Assembly (NCBI RefSeq): GCF_020089865.1
Contig: NZ_JAIRBM010000006.1
Coordinates: 1 to 64,000, forward strand
Source of the DNA: Microvirga puerhi
GTDB taxonomy: Bacteria > Pseudomonadota > Alphaproteobacteria > Rhizobiales > Beijerinckiaceae
Direction of reading: 5' to 3'
DNA: 64,000 nt
Both the position numbers and the translations under genes were made by a program. Numbering within the stretch: the stretch's first letter is position 1; every line of letters begins with the position of its first letter. Positions 55,770-64,000 of this stretch are shown here, in pieces. A model generated the notes under the pieces. It did no database searches. It was not told the origin of the DNA and saw only the letters and a list, made by a program, of their open reading frames with translations.

Positions 55770-56086
55770 TATATGGGCTCTCCGACGGGCGAACGCAAGC
55801 GAAGAAGGCCGGCCGGGAGTGCCCGATGGACGCAGGCAGCCCACCCGGCTGTGGGTAGTGGGGATGGCCGGCGATTGGGCCACCAGGACGCCACCCGTCG
55901 TCAGCAACACCTCGCAACGGGACAACTCTGGGCTGTTATCCTGAATTGCCGAGCCGTTGACCTATCACGGCCCCGTTCGCGTCCTATCAAGATCGCTAGG
56001 ATGCCTCGGGAGCTGTCCGTACACGGGCCGAAACATTGCAGCATCCGGACGAGAACCTCGAAAACCTGAGAGAGGAAGGATGCGTC
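55770..56086. other. Intergenic region, no gene seen
   Basis: About 317 bp between the divergent SRP RNA and sulfatase genes. It should contain both promoters, but no clear pair was assigned. A GAGGAAGGA site precedes the sulfatase start. Confidence 0.4.
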
Positions 56087-57850
56087 ATGCGCACGCCAAT
56101 TCCGACGGACGAGTTCTGCGTGGATTCAACAGAAACAAGATCCTGGTTTGAGAAGACAGCATTTAAAGCGCGCAGTGCCTCATGCGCCCTTCTGTTCGGC
56201 GCGACTGCGCTCGTGTCCGCCGCCGCCGTAGCACCTGCGGCTGCGCAAGCACCGGCACGGCCGAACATCCTCGTCATCATGGGCGACGATGTCGGCTGGT
56301 TCAACATCGGCGCCTATCACCGGGGCATTATGTCAGGAAAAACGCCGAACCTCGATCGGCTTGCCTCGCAGGGCATGATGTTCACCGACTATTACGCCGA
56401 GGCGAGCTGCACGGCAGGTAGGGCGAGCTTCATCACTGGCCAAATCCCATTGCGCACCGGGCTCACCACCGTCGGCCAGGCGGGCGCCGATGTCGGCATA
56501 CCGGACCAAGCCGTGACGATCGCCTCCGCCCTCAAGGCGCAGGGTTATGAGACCGGGCAGTTCGGCAAGAACCATCTCGGCGATCTCAACAAATATCTGC
56601 CGACCTTGCACGGCTTCGACGAGTTCTTCGGCTACCTGTATCACCTCGACGCGATGTCGGACCCATACTGGTATTCGTTCCCGGACGACCAGTCCTATCG
56701 CGACAAGGTCGGCCCGCGCAATTTAGTGCACACCTATGCGACCGGCACCGATGATCAGACCGAGCAGCCCCGCTGGGGCCGGATCGGCAAGCAGCGGATC
56801 GTCGACGAGGGACCGCTCGCGCCCTATCCCAACATGACCAACGTGCCGAACATGCACGACATCACGCCGAAGGCGAAGTACGACATGACCACCTTCGACG
56901 AGGTGCTGGTCAAGGCATCATGCGACTTCATGGACAAGGCGAAGACCGACGGCAAGCCGTACTTCGTCTGGCACAACACGACCCGCATGCACATCTGGAC
57001 GTTCCTGTCGCCAAAGTATCAGGCCATGATGAACAGCCAGACCAACTACGGTCTCGAAGAGGCCGGCATGGCGCAGCTCGACGACAATGTCGGTGCCCTG
57101 CTCAAATGCGTGCAGGATTCGGGCCAGGCCGACAACACGATCGTCATCTTCACCACCGACAATGGAGCCGAGGTGTTCACGTGGCCCGACGGCGGCATGA
57201 CACCGTTCAAGGCGACCAAGGGAACGGTCAACGAAGGCGGATTCCGCGTCCCGACGATCATCCGCTGGCCGGGCAAGGTCAAGCCCGGCACGGTCGAGAA
57301 CGGCATCTTCTCGGGGCTCGACTGGTTCCCGACGCTGCTCGCCGCCGCGGGCAACCCGAACATCACCGATCAGCTTCTCAAGGGAGTGCAGCTCGGCGAT
57401 CGCAGCTACAAGAACCATCTCGATGGCTACAACCAGCTCGCGCTCCTGCAAGGCAACGGTCCGTCGGCTCGGCATGAGTTCTTCTACTTCGGCGGGCCGC
57501 AGCTCGGCTCAGTCCGCATCGACGACTTTAAGTTCCAGTTCATCCAGCAGCCGGATGGCTGGCCCGGACCGAAGGTCACGACGGACATGCCGGTCATGTT
57601 CAACATCCGCCAGGATCCGTTCGAGCGCACGCCATCGATTGGTCGCCAGAGCTTGAACGATCTCGGTGGCGGCTACATGAACGACTTCTACGCCCGTGAG
57701 TTCTGGCGCTTCGTCTCCGTCCAGCAGGAGGTCGCGAAACTGGCAGCGACGGCGATCGACTACCCGCCGATGCAGGACCCAGCATCGTTCAACCTGGAAG
57801 CCGTGAAGCGGCAAGTTGAGCAGGCAATCCGCAACAAGCCGGGCAACTAG
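56087..57850 (+). CDS. Exported arylsulfatase-type sulfatase
   Basis: 587 residues. An unusually long N-terminal segment precedes a hydrophobic stretch and cleavage-like site (ALLFGATALVSAAAVAPAAAQAPA, about 32-55). The alkaline-phosphatase-superfamily core begins NILVIMGDDVGW. The formylglycine motif is CTAGRASFITGQ (C at about residue 108), a C-x-A-x-R form; GKNHLGDL, TTDNGAE and FKATKGTVNEGGFRVPTIIRWPG follow. It would hydrolyse a sulfate ester in the periplasm and needs a formylglycine-generating enzyme, which is not in the window. Three hairpins follow the stop. Confidence 0.9.
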   Translation: MRTPIPTDEFCVDSTETRSWFEKTAFKARSASCALLFGATALVSAAAVAPAAAQAPARPNILVIMGDDVGWFNIGAYHRGIMSGKTPNLDRLASQGMMFTDYYAEASCTAGRASFITGQIPLRTGLTTVGQAGADVGIPDQAVTIASALKAQGYETGQFGKNHLGDLNKYLPTLHGFDEFFGYLYHLDAMSDPYWYSFPDDQSYRDKVGPRNLVHTYATGTDDQTEQPRWGRIGKQRIVDEGPLAPYPNMTNVPNMHDITPKAKYDMTTFDEVLVKASCDFMDKAKTDGKPYFVWHNTTRMHIWTFLSPKYQAMMNSQTNYGLEEAGMAQLDDNVGALLKCVQDSGQADNTIVIFTTDNGAEVFTWPDGGMTPFKATKGTVNEGGFRVPTIIRWPGKVKPGTVENGIFSGLDWFPTLLAAAGNPNITDQLLKGVQLGDRSYKNHLDGYNQLALLQGNGPSARHEFFYFGGPQLGSVRIDDFKFQFIQQPDGWPGPKVTTDMPVMFNIRQDPFERTPSIGRQSLNDLGGGYMNDFYAREFWRFVSVQQEVAKLAATAIDYPPMQDPASFNLEAVKRQVEQAIRNKPGN

Positions 57851-57923
57851 GCGTAGCGCGGCTACGCACGATAGGCTGGCCGATCGCTGATCGGCAATTT
57901 CGAGGGCGCCCATGAGCGCCCTC
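57851..57923 (+). terminator. Three consecutive hairpins after sulfatase gene
   Basis: GCGTAGC/GCTACGC (57851-57867), GCCGATC/GATCGGC (57879-57895) and GAGGGCGC/GCGCCCTC (57902-57923) follow the stop in series. The middle one runs into AATTT. They likely terminate or stabilise the sulfatase message. Confidence 0.6.
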
Positions 57924-57986
57924 AGCAAGAAGAACGGCGCCGAGGACGGGATAGGCATCGGCCGGCAAGGTCGGCTAGATAGGGGC

Positions 57987-58397
57987 ATGATCTTTCAGCT
58001 CGATTCTCGGCTCGACGCCGACACCATTCCGATCGGCGATCTCGCCCTGTCGTCGGTTCTGCTCCTGAACGACGCCCGTTTCCCCTGGTTCCTCCTGGTT
58101 CCACGCCTGCCAAACGCGAGCGAGTTGACCGACCTGACGGACGAACAGGCCACTCAGCTCATGGAAGAGATCCGCGTTACGACGCGCGTGATGATGGAAC
58201 TCTCACGTCCGGACAAGGTGAATGTCGGTGCGCTCGGCAACATCGTGTCGCAGCTCCACGTCCACGTGATCGGACGTTTCCGGTCTGATCCCGCCTGGCC
58301 TGGCCCAGTCTGGGGGCATGGGGCGCGGACCCCTTACCCTGACCATGCGGCCACCGCGCTGATCGAGCGCGCCGCCTCCCTGTTCGCGGCCGCGTAA
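57987..58397 (+). CDS. HIT-domain protein
   Basis: 136 residues. The histidine triad reads SQLHVHVIGRF (about 90-100), preceded by the typical LNDARFPWFLLVPRLPNASELTDL. HIT proteins hydrolyse nucleotidyl adducts such as AMP-lysine or dinucleotides. The ATG at 57987 (MIFQLDSRLD) has a GGGGC before it; the frame is open upstream to 57912. It lies 18 bp before nudC, probably one operon. Confidence 0.88.
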   Translation: MIFQLDSRLDADTIPIGDLALSSVLLLNDARFPWFLLVPRLPNASELTDLTDEQATQLMEEIRVTTRVMMELSRPDKVNVGALGNIVSQLHVHVIGRFRSDPAWPGPVWGHGARTPYPDHAATALIERAASLFAAA

Positions 58398-58415
58398 TCT
58401 TCGGGAAAGTGTGAC

Positions 58416-59318
58416 ATGTCTCTGCCCATCGCCTATGCCACGAATACGCTCGTTCGCCACACCTCCGAGCATGATCCGGAAGTTCTCGCGCGCCATGCGA
58501 AGGATCCGGAAGCCCTGATCGTCCTGCTCGCAGGCGACCTGCCCGTCCTGACGGCCGGAGAGCCTGGAACCGGCTTCCTGCCGGCCTCGGTCTTAAGCCG
58601 CATCACGGAACATCAGGAACAGGTTTTCCTCGGCTATCGCGAGGATAAGCCCGTCATCGCGACGCTCGCAAAGCCGGAAGACGCCGCGGCCTTTCAGGAT
58701 GATTCCCGATTCATCGTCGAGAACCTGCGGGCGATCGCTGTCAACGGCCTCGTCAGACTAGAAGAACTCGGCACGCTGGCCATGGCGAAGTCCCTGCTCG
58801 ACTGGCATGCGCGCCACCGCTTCTGCGCCAATTGCGGGTCCCCGACCCATCACGCCCAGGCGGGTTTCCGCCGTGATTGCCCACAATGCAGCGCCCAGCA
58901 TTTTCCCCGCACCGACCCGGTGGTGATCATGCGGATCACCCGCGGCGACAAATGCCTGCTGGGTCGCCAAGCGCGCTTTGCTCCCAAGTCCTATTCCTGC
59001 CTGGCGGGCTTCCTCGAACCTGGTGAGACCATCGAGGACGCGGTGCGGCGCGAAGTTTTCGAGGAGGCCGGCATTCGGGTCGGAAAAGTGCGGTATCTGG
59101 CCTCCCAGCCCTGGCCCTTCCCGTCCTCGCTCATGATCGGCTGTGCCGGCGAGGCGGAAACGGACGAGATTACATTCGATACCGAGGAGCTCGAAGACGC
59201 GCGCTGGTTCACCCGCGACGACGTCAGGCGGATGCTCGATGGAACGCACGAGGAATACGGAGCCCCCTCCCCCATCGCCATTGCGAATCATTTGCTTCAG
59301 CAATGGATGAGCGAATGA
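58416..59318 (+). CDS. nudC: NADH pyrophosphatase NudC
   Basis: 300 residues. The zinc ribbon FCANCGSPTHHAQAGFRRDCPQC (about 137-159) and the Nudix box GFLEPGETIEDAVRREVFEEAGI (about 199-221) followed by SQPWPFPSSLM (NudC-specific SQPWPFPxS) identify it. It cleaves NAD(H) and decaps NAD-capped RNA. Convergent with the GNAT gene, 3 bp apart. Confidence 0.96.
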   Translation: MSLPIAYATNTLVRHTSEHDPEVLARHAKDPEALIVLLAGDLPVLTAGEPGTGFLPASVLSRITEHQEQVFLGYREDKPVIATLAKPEDAAAFQDDSRFIVENLRAIAVNGLVRLEELGTLAMAKSLLDWHARHRFCANCGSPTHHAQAGFRRDCPQCSAQHFPRTDPVVIMRITRGDKCLLGRQARFAPKSYSCLAGFLEPGETIEDAVRREVFEEAGIRVGKVRYLASQPWPFPSSLMIGCAGEAETDEITFDTEELEDARWFTRDDVRRMLDGTHEEYGAPSPIAIANHLLQQWMSE

Positions 59319-59321
59319 GGA

Positions 59322-59858
59322 TCAGCGGATCGTCGGAATGGGATCGAACCGATAGGCGATCTCGGTGACAGTCTGACCACGCAGTTCCAGTTCCTGTCCG
59401 GGCCCAGGCTTGCCGCCGAGGCGTTCATAGAAGCGCCGGGCCGACAAGTTGTCCCGAAGAACCCAAAGCCCGGCCGAGGAGAACCCTTGCCCCGTCAAAT
59501 GGTCGAACAGACCGGCCATGAGTCGGCGGCCGAGGCCCTGACCTTTGACCTTGTCGAGGAGGTAGATCGCATAGACCTCGGCGGCCGTGTCGAGCGACAC
59601 CGCGTCCTCCAAACGGACTGGGCCGCCGCATACGAAACCAACGATCTCGCCGTCCGAAGCCCTTCCGACGAGGAGAAGCGCACGCGGGTCGGGCGCCGTG
59701 AAGGTGCTGCGCCACATCCGGGCTCGTTCCTCGACCGACAAGCCTGCAAGCGACGCGGGATTGAGAAAATCCTTGTAGGATTCACGCCAGCCCTGGACGT
59801 GGACACGGGCGATCGCCTCGACGTCCGTCTCCAGCGCGGGCTCGACGTGAAAGCTCAT
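59322..59858 (-). CDS. GNAT N-acetyltransferase in kdsB-pheA operon
   Basis: 178 residues. The acetyl-CoA segment is IYLLDKVKGQGLGRRLMAGLFDHL (about 115-137) and the downstream LWVLRDNLSARRFYERLGGKPG is typical. Its ATG at 59858 overlaps the pheA stop by 4 bp, so it is translated with pheA. Substrate unknown. Confidence 0.88.
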   Translation of the reverse strand: MSFHVEPALETDVEAIARVHVQGWRESYKDFLNPASLAGLSVEERARMWRSTFTAPDPRALLLVGRASDGEIVGFVCGGPVRLEDAVSLDTAAEVYAIYLLDKVKGQGLGRRLMAGLFDHLTGQGFSSAGLWVLRDNLSARRFYERLGGKPGPGQELELRGQTVTEIAYRFDPIPTIR

Positions 59859-60709
59859 TCCGCAGCATCCTGGACCTTCTCGCGGAAGGGGCTTGCGGGA
59901 TAGACGCCGAGAATCCGCAATTCCCGAGAGAAGAAGTCCAACTCCTCCAGGGCGCGCTTGAGATTGATATCGTCCGGGTGCCCATCGACCTCCGCGTAGA
60001 ATTGCGTGGCCGTGAAATCGCCCTCCAGCATGTAGCTTTCGAGCTTGGTCATGTTGATGCCGTTCGTGGCGAATCCGCCGAGCGCCTTGTAGAGCGCGGC
60101 CGGGATGTTGCGGACGCGGAACACGAAGCTGGTCACCACCGGACCTTCGCCGGACTTCGTCCATTGCGGCGTCTTCGACAGGATCACGAAACGCGTGGTG
60201 TTGTGCGCCTCGTCCTCCACGTCTTCGGCCAGAATCTTGAGGCCGTAGATATCGGCCGCCATGCGCGGCGCGAGGGAGGCGCGGGTCTTGTCCTTCCATT
60301 CCGCGACCTCGCGCGCGGAGCCGGCCGTATCACCCGCCACATGCGCCTTGAGCCCGAGCTTGCGGATGATCTTGCGGCACTGGCCGAGGGCGTGGACGTG
60401 ACTATGCACGCTCTTGATCGTGCCGAGATCGGCCTCGGGCAGGCTCATGAGCTGGAAGTGGATCGGCAGGAAATGCTCGCCGATGATGTGAAGACCGGAT
60501 GTCGGCAGAAGATGATGGATATCCGCCACGCGCCCGGCGATCGAATTCTCGATCGGGATCATCGCGAGACCGGCCTGCCCCTCGTTCACCGCCGCGAACG
60601 CGTCCTCGAAGGTGGGACACGGTAGAACCGTCCAATCGGGATAGACTTCGTCGCAAGCGATGTGGGAGTTGGCTCCGGGCTCGCCCTGGAACGAGATGAT
60701 CTTGCTCAT
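59855..60709 (-). CDS. pheA: Prephenate dehydratase
   Basis: 284 residues, single-function type. The dehydratase domain (about 1-185) has [30 protein letters not shown] and the catalytic NTTRFVIL; the ACT domain (about 200-280) includes [32 protein letters not shown] for phenylalanine feedback. It makes phenylpyruvate. Start overlaps the kdsB stop (ATGA). Confidence 0.95.
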   Translation of the reverse strand: MSKIISFQGEPGANSHIACDEVYPDWTVLPCPTFEDAFAAVNEGQAGLAMIPIENSIAGRVADIHHLLPTSGLHIIGEHFLPIHFQLMSLPEADLGTIKSVHSHVHALGQCRKIIRKLGLKAHVAGDTAGSAREVAEWKDKTRASLAPRMAADIYGLKILAEDVEDEAHNTTRFVILSKTPQWTKSGEGPVVTSFVFRVRNIPAALYKALGGFATNGINMTKLESYMLEGDFTATQFYAEVDGHPDDINLKRALEELDFFSRELRILGVYPASPFREKVQDAAE

Positions 60710-61449
60710 GATGGTCTCCGGCCGGCAATGACGGCACGTGCGCGTTCAAGGTCTTCGTGAGTATCGACACCGAGCGGAACGTCGTTCACCACGACGGCAT
60801 CGATGCGCATGCCTGCTTCGACGGCGCGCAGCTGCTCGAGCTTCTCGCGCATCTCGAGCGGTGAAGGCGGCATTCCGACGAAACGCTGCAACGCATTGCG
60901 GCGATAAGCATAGAGGCCGATGTGGTGATAGAGAGGCCCCGGCCCATAAGGAGCCGTCGTCCGGGTGAAATAGAGCGCCCTAAATCGGCCGGGGGCGATC
61001 TCGCTTCCGATCATCTTCACCACGCTGGGCTCGATCCGCTCCTCCTCCCGCGTGATGAGTGCCACCAGGGTCGCGATATCCACGGCAGAATCCGCGAGAG
61101 GTCCGAGGGACGCGGCGATGGCAGCGGGATCGATGGTCGGTAGGTCGCCCTGGACGTTCACGACCACATCGTGGCGGCCTTCCGGATCGAGCTTTTCCAC
61201 AGCCTCGAAGATCCGGTCCGATCCGGAGGCGTGATCGCTCCGGGTCATGACGGCCACGCCGCCGGCCTTCGTCACGGCTTCCGCAATGGTATCCGCATCG
61301 GTCGCGATGGCGACGGGGCCGATCCCGGCCTCCATGGCCCGCCGCCAGACATGCACGATCATCGGCTCACCGCCGATATCGGCCATGGGCTTGTTCGGCA
61401 GGCGGGTCGCGGCGAGACGGGCGGGAATCAGGACGAGAGGATCGGACAT
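60706..61449 (-). CDS. kdsB: 3-deoxy-manno-octulosonate cytidylyltransferase
   Basis: 247 residues. The nucleotidyltransferase motifs [43 protein letters not shown] and [13 protein letters not shown] are present. It activates KDO with CTP for lipopolysaccharide inner-core synthesis. The ATG at 61449 matches the conserved start [12 protein letters not shown]. The operon is kdsB-pheA-GNAT. Confidence 0.96.
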   Translation of the reverse strand: MSDPLVLIPARLAATRLPNKPMADIGGEPMIVHVWRRAMEAGIGPVAIATDADTIAEAVTKAGGVAVMTRSDHASGSDRIFEAVEKLDPEGRHDVVVNVQGDLPTIDPAAIAASLGPLADSAVDIATLVALITREEERIEPSVVKMIGSEIAPGRFRALYFTRTTAPYGPGPLYHHIGLYAYRRNALQRFVGMPPSPLEMREKLEQLRAVEAGMRIDAVVVNDVPLGVDTHEDLERARAVIAGRRPS

Positions 61450-61700
61450 GATGTACTTCGGGCAGGAGTTGCGGGTCCTTACCAAGGCCTGGCCGCTTTG
61501 TCATGGTCTCAGGAACACGAGGCAGCGCGGTCGAATTGGGAGCCATGCGACCACGAGACCGGTCAAAACCCGCTGAACCCCATTGTCAAACCCCCGTCTC
61601 TGCGGCTAAGCAACGCCACGGTCGCGGGCACCCCCGCTCGCGCGCCTTCCGTTTCGTCGCGCCGGTTCCGCCGCAGGTTAAGGCGAGGAGAGCCTGATTC

Positions 61701-62246
61701 ATGAATATCGAGACCAATAAGATCGCGGGCGCCGTGTTTGGGACGCTGCTCTTCGTGGTCGGCGTCAACGTGATCGCCAGCGGCGTGTTCGCGCCTAAGC
61801 ACCCTGCCATTCCGGGCTACGATCTTCCGGCCCCCGAGGAAACGGCGGCCGGTGCAGGTGCCGCGGCCGCAGCCGCTCCGTCCGAGCCTCTCCCGGTTCT
61901 CCTGGCCAAGGCCGACCCGGCCAAGGGCCAATCCGCCGCCAAGAAGTGCCAGGCTTGCCACAGCTTCGAGAAGGGCGGCCCGAACAAGGTCGGTCCCGAT
62001 CTCTTCGGTGTCGTCGGCCGCCCGGTCGCCTCGCATGAGGGCTTCAACTATTCCGGCGCCCTGAAGGCCAAGGGCGGCAACTGGTCCTACGAAGAGATCG
62101 ACAAGTTCATCACCAACCCGAAGAAGGACGTCCCCGGCACGCTGATGGCCTTTGCAGGCGTCGCGAAGGCGGAAGAACGAGCCGATATCCTGGCCTATCT
62201 GCGGTCGCTCTCGGACAGCCCGGTCGCATTCCCGGCTGCCCAGTAA
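61701..62246 (+). CDS. Membrane-anchored c-type cytochrome (CycM-like)
   Basis: 181 residues. An uncleaved N-terminal anchor (KIAGAVFGTLLFVVGVNVIASGV) and an A/P-rich linker (about 40-75) precede a class I cytochrome c domain. The heme motif is CQACH (about 90), with KVGPDLFGVVGR and the sixth-ligand Met in GTLMAFAG (about 150). It carries electrons to an aa3-type oxidase on the periplasmic side. A terminator follows. Confidence 0.93.
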   Translation: MNIETNKIAGAVFGTLLFVVGVNVIASGVFAPKHPAIPGYDLPAPEETAAGAGAAAAAAPSEPLPVLLAKADPAKGQSAAKKCQACHSFEKGGPNKVGPDLFGVVGRPVASHEGFNYSGALKAKGGNWSYEEIDKFITNPKKDVPGTLMAFAGVAKAEERADILAYLRSLSDSPVAFPAAQ

Positions 62247-62272
62247 GACCCGTCGCTATTATTTCCTTCACG

Positions 62273-62301
62273 AAGCCGGGCGCGAGCCCGGCTTTTGTTT
62301 T
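62273..62301 (+). terminator. Intrinsic terminator of cytochrome c gene
   Basis: Perfect 9-bp stem AAGCCGGGC (62273-62281)/GCCCGGCTT (62286-62294) with a GCGA loop, followed by TTTTGTTTT. Confidence 0.9.
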
Positions 62302-62383
62302 GGGCTTGCGCCCTTGCACTCGTCCGATTCCGGACAAAAATGTACGAACGCGCAAAAAGACGCCTCACGTTCGGGAGTTGCTT

Positions 62384-64000
62384 GTGATCCGTCCTGCCCT
62401 GCTGAGCCTTCTGGCCTGTCTGATTGTCTCGACCGTCGCGGCACAGGAGGCTCCCTGGAGACACGGCTCGGCCCTCCTCGGAGAGCCGAAATATCCGCCG
62501 GATTTCAAGCACTTCGACTATGTGAACCCGGATGCCCCGAAGGGCGGTCTCGTCCGCTTCGGCATCCAGGGCACCTTCGACAGCTTCAATATCGCCGTGG
62601 CCGGCGTGAAGGGATCGCCCGAGGCCGGGCTCGGACTTGTCTACGAGACCCTCGTGTCCCCCTCCCTCGACGAGCCGAGCGCCTCCTATGGGCTGCTGGC
62701 AAAAGAATTTTCCTATCCGGCCGACTATTCCTCGGTCACCTTCCGGTTGCGGCCAGAAGCCCGCTGGCACGACGGCAAGCCCGTCACCGCCGACGACGTG
62801 ATCTTCTCGTTCGACGTCCTGAAGGCGAACAGCCCGACCTACGCCTTCTATTACAAGAACGTCACCAAGGCCGAGAAGCTCGGCGACCTCGAGGTGAAGT
62901 TCAGTTTCGATCAGACCGGGAATCGCGAACTGCCCCAGATCATGGGCCAGTTGCTCGTTCTCCCGAAGCACTGGTGGGAGGGAACGGCCCCGGATGGGCG
63001 CAAGCGGGACGTGACGCAGACCGGTCTCGAACCGCCGCTCGGCTCGGGCCCCTATCGGCTCAAGAGCTTCGATGCCGGCCGCAATGCCACCTACGAGCGG
63101 GTCAAGGATTATTGGGGCACAAACCTGAACCTGAATGTGGGCCAGAACAATTTCGACGAGGTCCGCTACGAGTATTACCGCGACGCCACGGTGCTACTTG
63201 AAGCCTTCAAGGGCGACCGGATCGACTTCAGGACCGAGAACAGCGCACGCAACTGGGTGACCGGCTACGACTTTCCGGCGCGCCAGCAGGGCAAGGTGAT
63301 CCTGGAAGAATTCCCGAACCGGGCATCGGGCGTCATGCAGGCCTTCGTGGTCAACATGCGGCGCGACAAGTTCAAGGATCAGCGCGTCAGGCGCGCTTTT
63401 AACCTCGCGTTCCCATTCGAAGAGATCAACCGCACCATCTTCGCCGGGCAATACGAGCGGATTTCCAGCTATTTCCAGGGCCTTGACCTGGCATCGTCAG
63501 GCCTGCCCGAGGGGCAGGAACGCGCGATCCTGGAAACGGTCAAGGACAAGATCCCACCGGAGGTTTTCACGACGGCCTATAAGAACCCGGTCAGCGATTC
63601 ACCCGAGGCCGTCCGCAACAATCTGCGGGAGGCGGATCGTCTCCTGCGCGAAGCGGGCTGGGAACTCAAGGACCGCCGCCGCGTGAACGCCAAGGGCGAA
63701 ACGCTGACGGTCGAACTCCTCGGCAACACGGCGAACGACGAACGCATCTTTCTCCCCTACAAGGCCTCCCTCGATCGCCTCGGCATCGTCACGACCGTGC
63801 GGATCGTGGACGACGTGCAATACGTCAACCGCGTGCGCTCCTTCGACTTCGACATCACCACGGGCCTCTGGGCCCAGTCGCAATCGCCAGGCAACGAGCA
63901 GCGTGAGTTCTGGGGTTCGCAGGCCGCACAGCGGGAAGGTTCGCGCAATCTCGGAGGTATCAGCGATCCCGGCGTCGATGCGCTGATCGACCGCGTGATC
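62384..64000 (+). CDS. YejA-like extracellular peptide-binding protein, 3' part beyond window
   Basis: 539 residues visible, frame open to the edge. A GTG at 62384 (GGGAG upstream) starts a signal peptide (PALLSLLACLIVSTVAAQ). The family-5 solute-binding features are FDYVNPDAPKGGLVRFGIQGTFDSFN, FRLRPEARWHDGKPVTADDVIFSFDVLK and GSGPYRLKSF. The DYVNPDAPKGG start and length (family about 610) fit the YejA/microcin C-type ABC transporter subgroup. Permease and ATPase genes would be expected downstream. Confidence 0.9.
   Translation, partial: MIRPALLSLLACLIVSTVAAQEAPWRHGSALLGEPKYPPDFKHFDYVNPDAPKGGLVRFGIQGTFDSFNIAVAGVKGSPEAGLGLVYETLVSPSLDEPSASYGLLAKEFSYPADYSSVTFRLRPEARWHDGKPVTADDVIFSFDVLKANSPTYAFYYKNVTKAEKLGDLEVKFSFDQTGNRELPQIMGQLLVLPKHWWEGTAPDGRKRDVTQTGLEPPLGSGPYRLKSFDAGRNATYERVKDYWGTNLNLNVGQNNFDEVRYEYYRDATVLLEAFKGDRIDFRTENSARNWVTGYDFPARQQGKVILEEFPNRASGVMQAFVVNMRRDKFKDQRVRRAFNLAFPFEEINRTIFAGQYERISSYFQGLDLASSGLPEGQERAILETVKDKIPPEVFTTAYKNPVSDSPEAVRNNLREADRLLREAGWELKDRRRVNAKGETLTVELLGNTANDERIFLPYKASLDRLGIVTTVRIVDDVQYVNRVRSFDFDITTGLWAQSQSPGNEQREFWGSQAAQREGSRNLGGISDPGVDALIDRVI

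Overview
The window is a chromosomal segment of a high-GC alphaproteobacterium of the order Hyphomicrobiales. The evidence is a CtrA/ChpT/SciP cell-cycle set with GANTC (CcrM) sites, EcfG-type promoters, a PmtA-like methyltransferase, an EipA (DUF1134) protein, and the gene order rpmH-rnpA-yidC-yihA-argB. A Methylobacteriaceae member such as Microvirga or Methylobacterium fits best; that placement is inference from gene content, not a search result.

Layout. 1-5.5 kb is the 5' part of a very large repetitive surface protein gene on the minus strand. It is followed by tRNA-Met, a Tat-exported metallophosphoesterase with two small membrane proteins, and a DUF3302-HlyD pair. 11-25 kb is mostly core chromosome: mnmA, sciP, a FIS-type regulator, a UPF0104 membrane protein, fliJ, ctrA, chpT, cysQ, eipA and a D-amino acid aminotransferase. 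23-31 kb is dense in small stress and envelope genes (two response regulators, a four-gene envelope operon, DUF892, DUF2892, GlsB/YeaQ). I find EcfG-type promoters (GGAAC-N16/17-CGTT) before almost every transcript there. Four tRNAs and a sensor kinase/flavoprotein operon follow.

34.7-42.7 kb holds rpmH, rnpA, yidC, nudK-like, CYTH-CHAD, yihA, argB and a HAD nucleotidase. 42.8-45.2 kb is a protein made almost only of RTX repeats; a second DUF892 gene with an EcfG promoter sits beside it. 45.9-62.2 kb is housekeeping: rmuC, def-fmt-GNAT-truA, dapD-dapE, dnaX-ybaB-recR with the SRP RNA gene, a sulfatase, a HIT protein, nudC, kdsB-pheA-GNAT and a membrane-anchored cytochrome c. The window ends inside a YejA-like peptide-binding protein gene.

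How the parts connect. (i) CtrA, its phosphotransferase ChpT and its inhibitor SciP lie within 6.5 kb, and near-consensus CtrA boxes precede sciP and the FIS-type gene, so one regulatory circuit is physically clustered. (ii) The EcfG-type sites define a general-stress regulon island. (iii) Two large calcium-type repeat proteins without N-terminal signal peptides suggest type I secretion, but no T1SS ABC transporter is in the window. Intergenic palindromes at 40.9 and 52.7 kb look like dispersed elements. No IS element, prophage or CRISPR array was seen.
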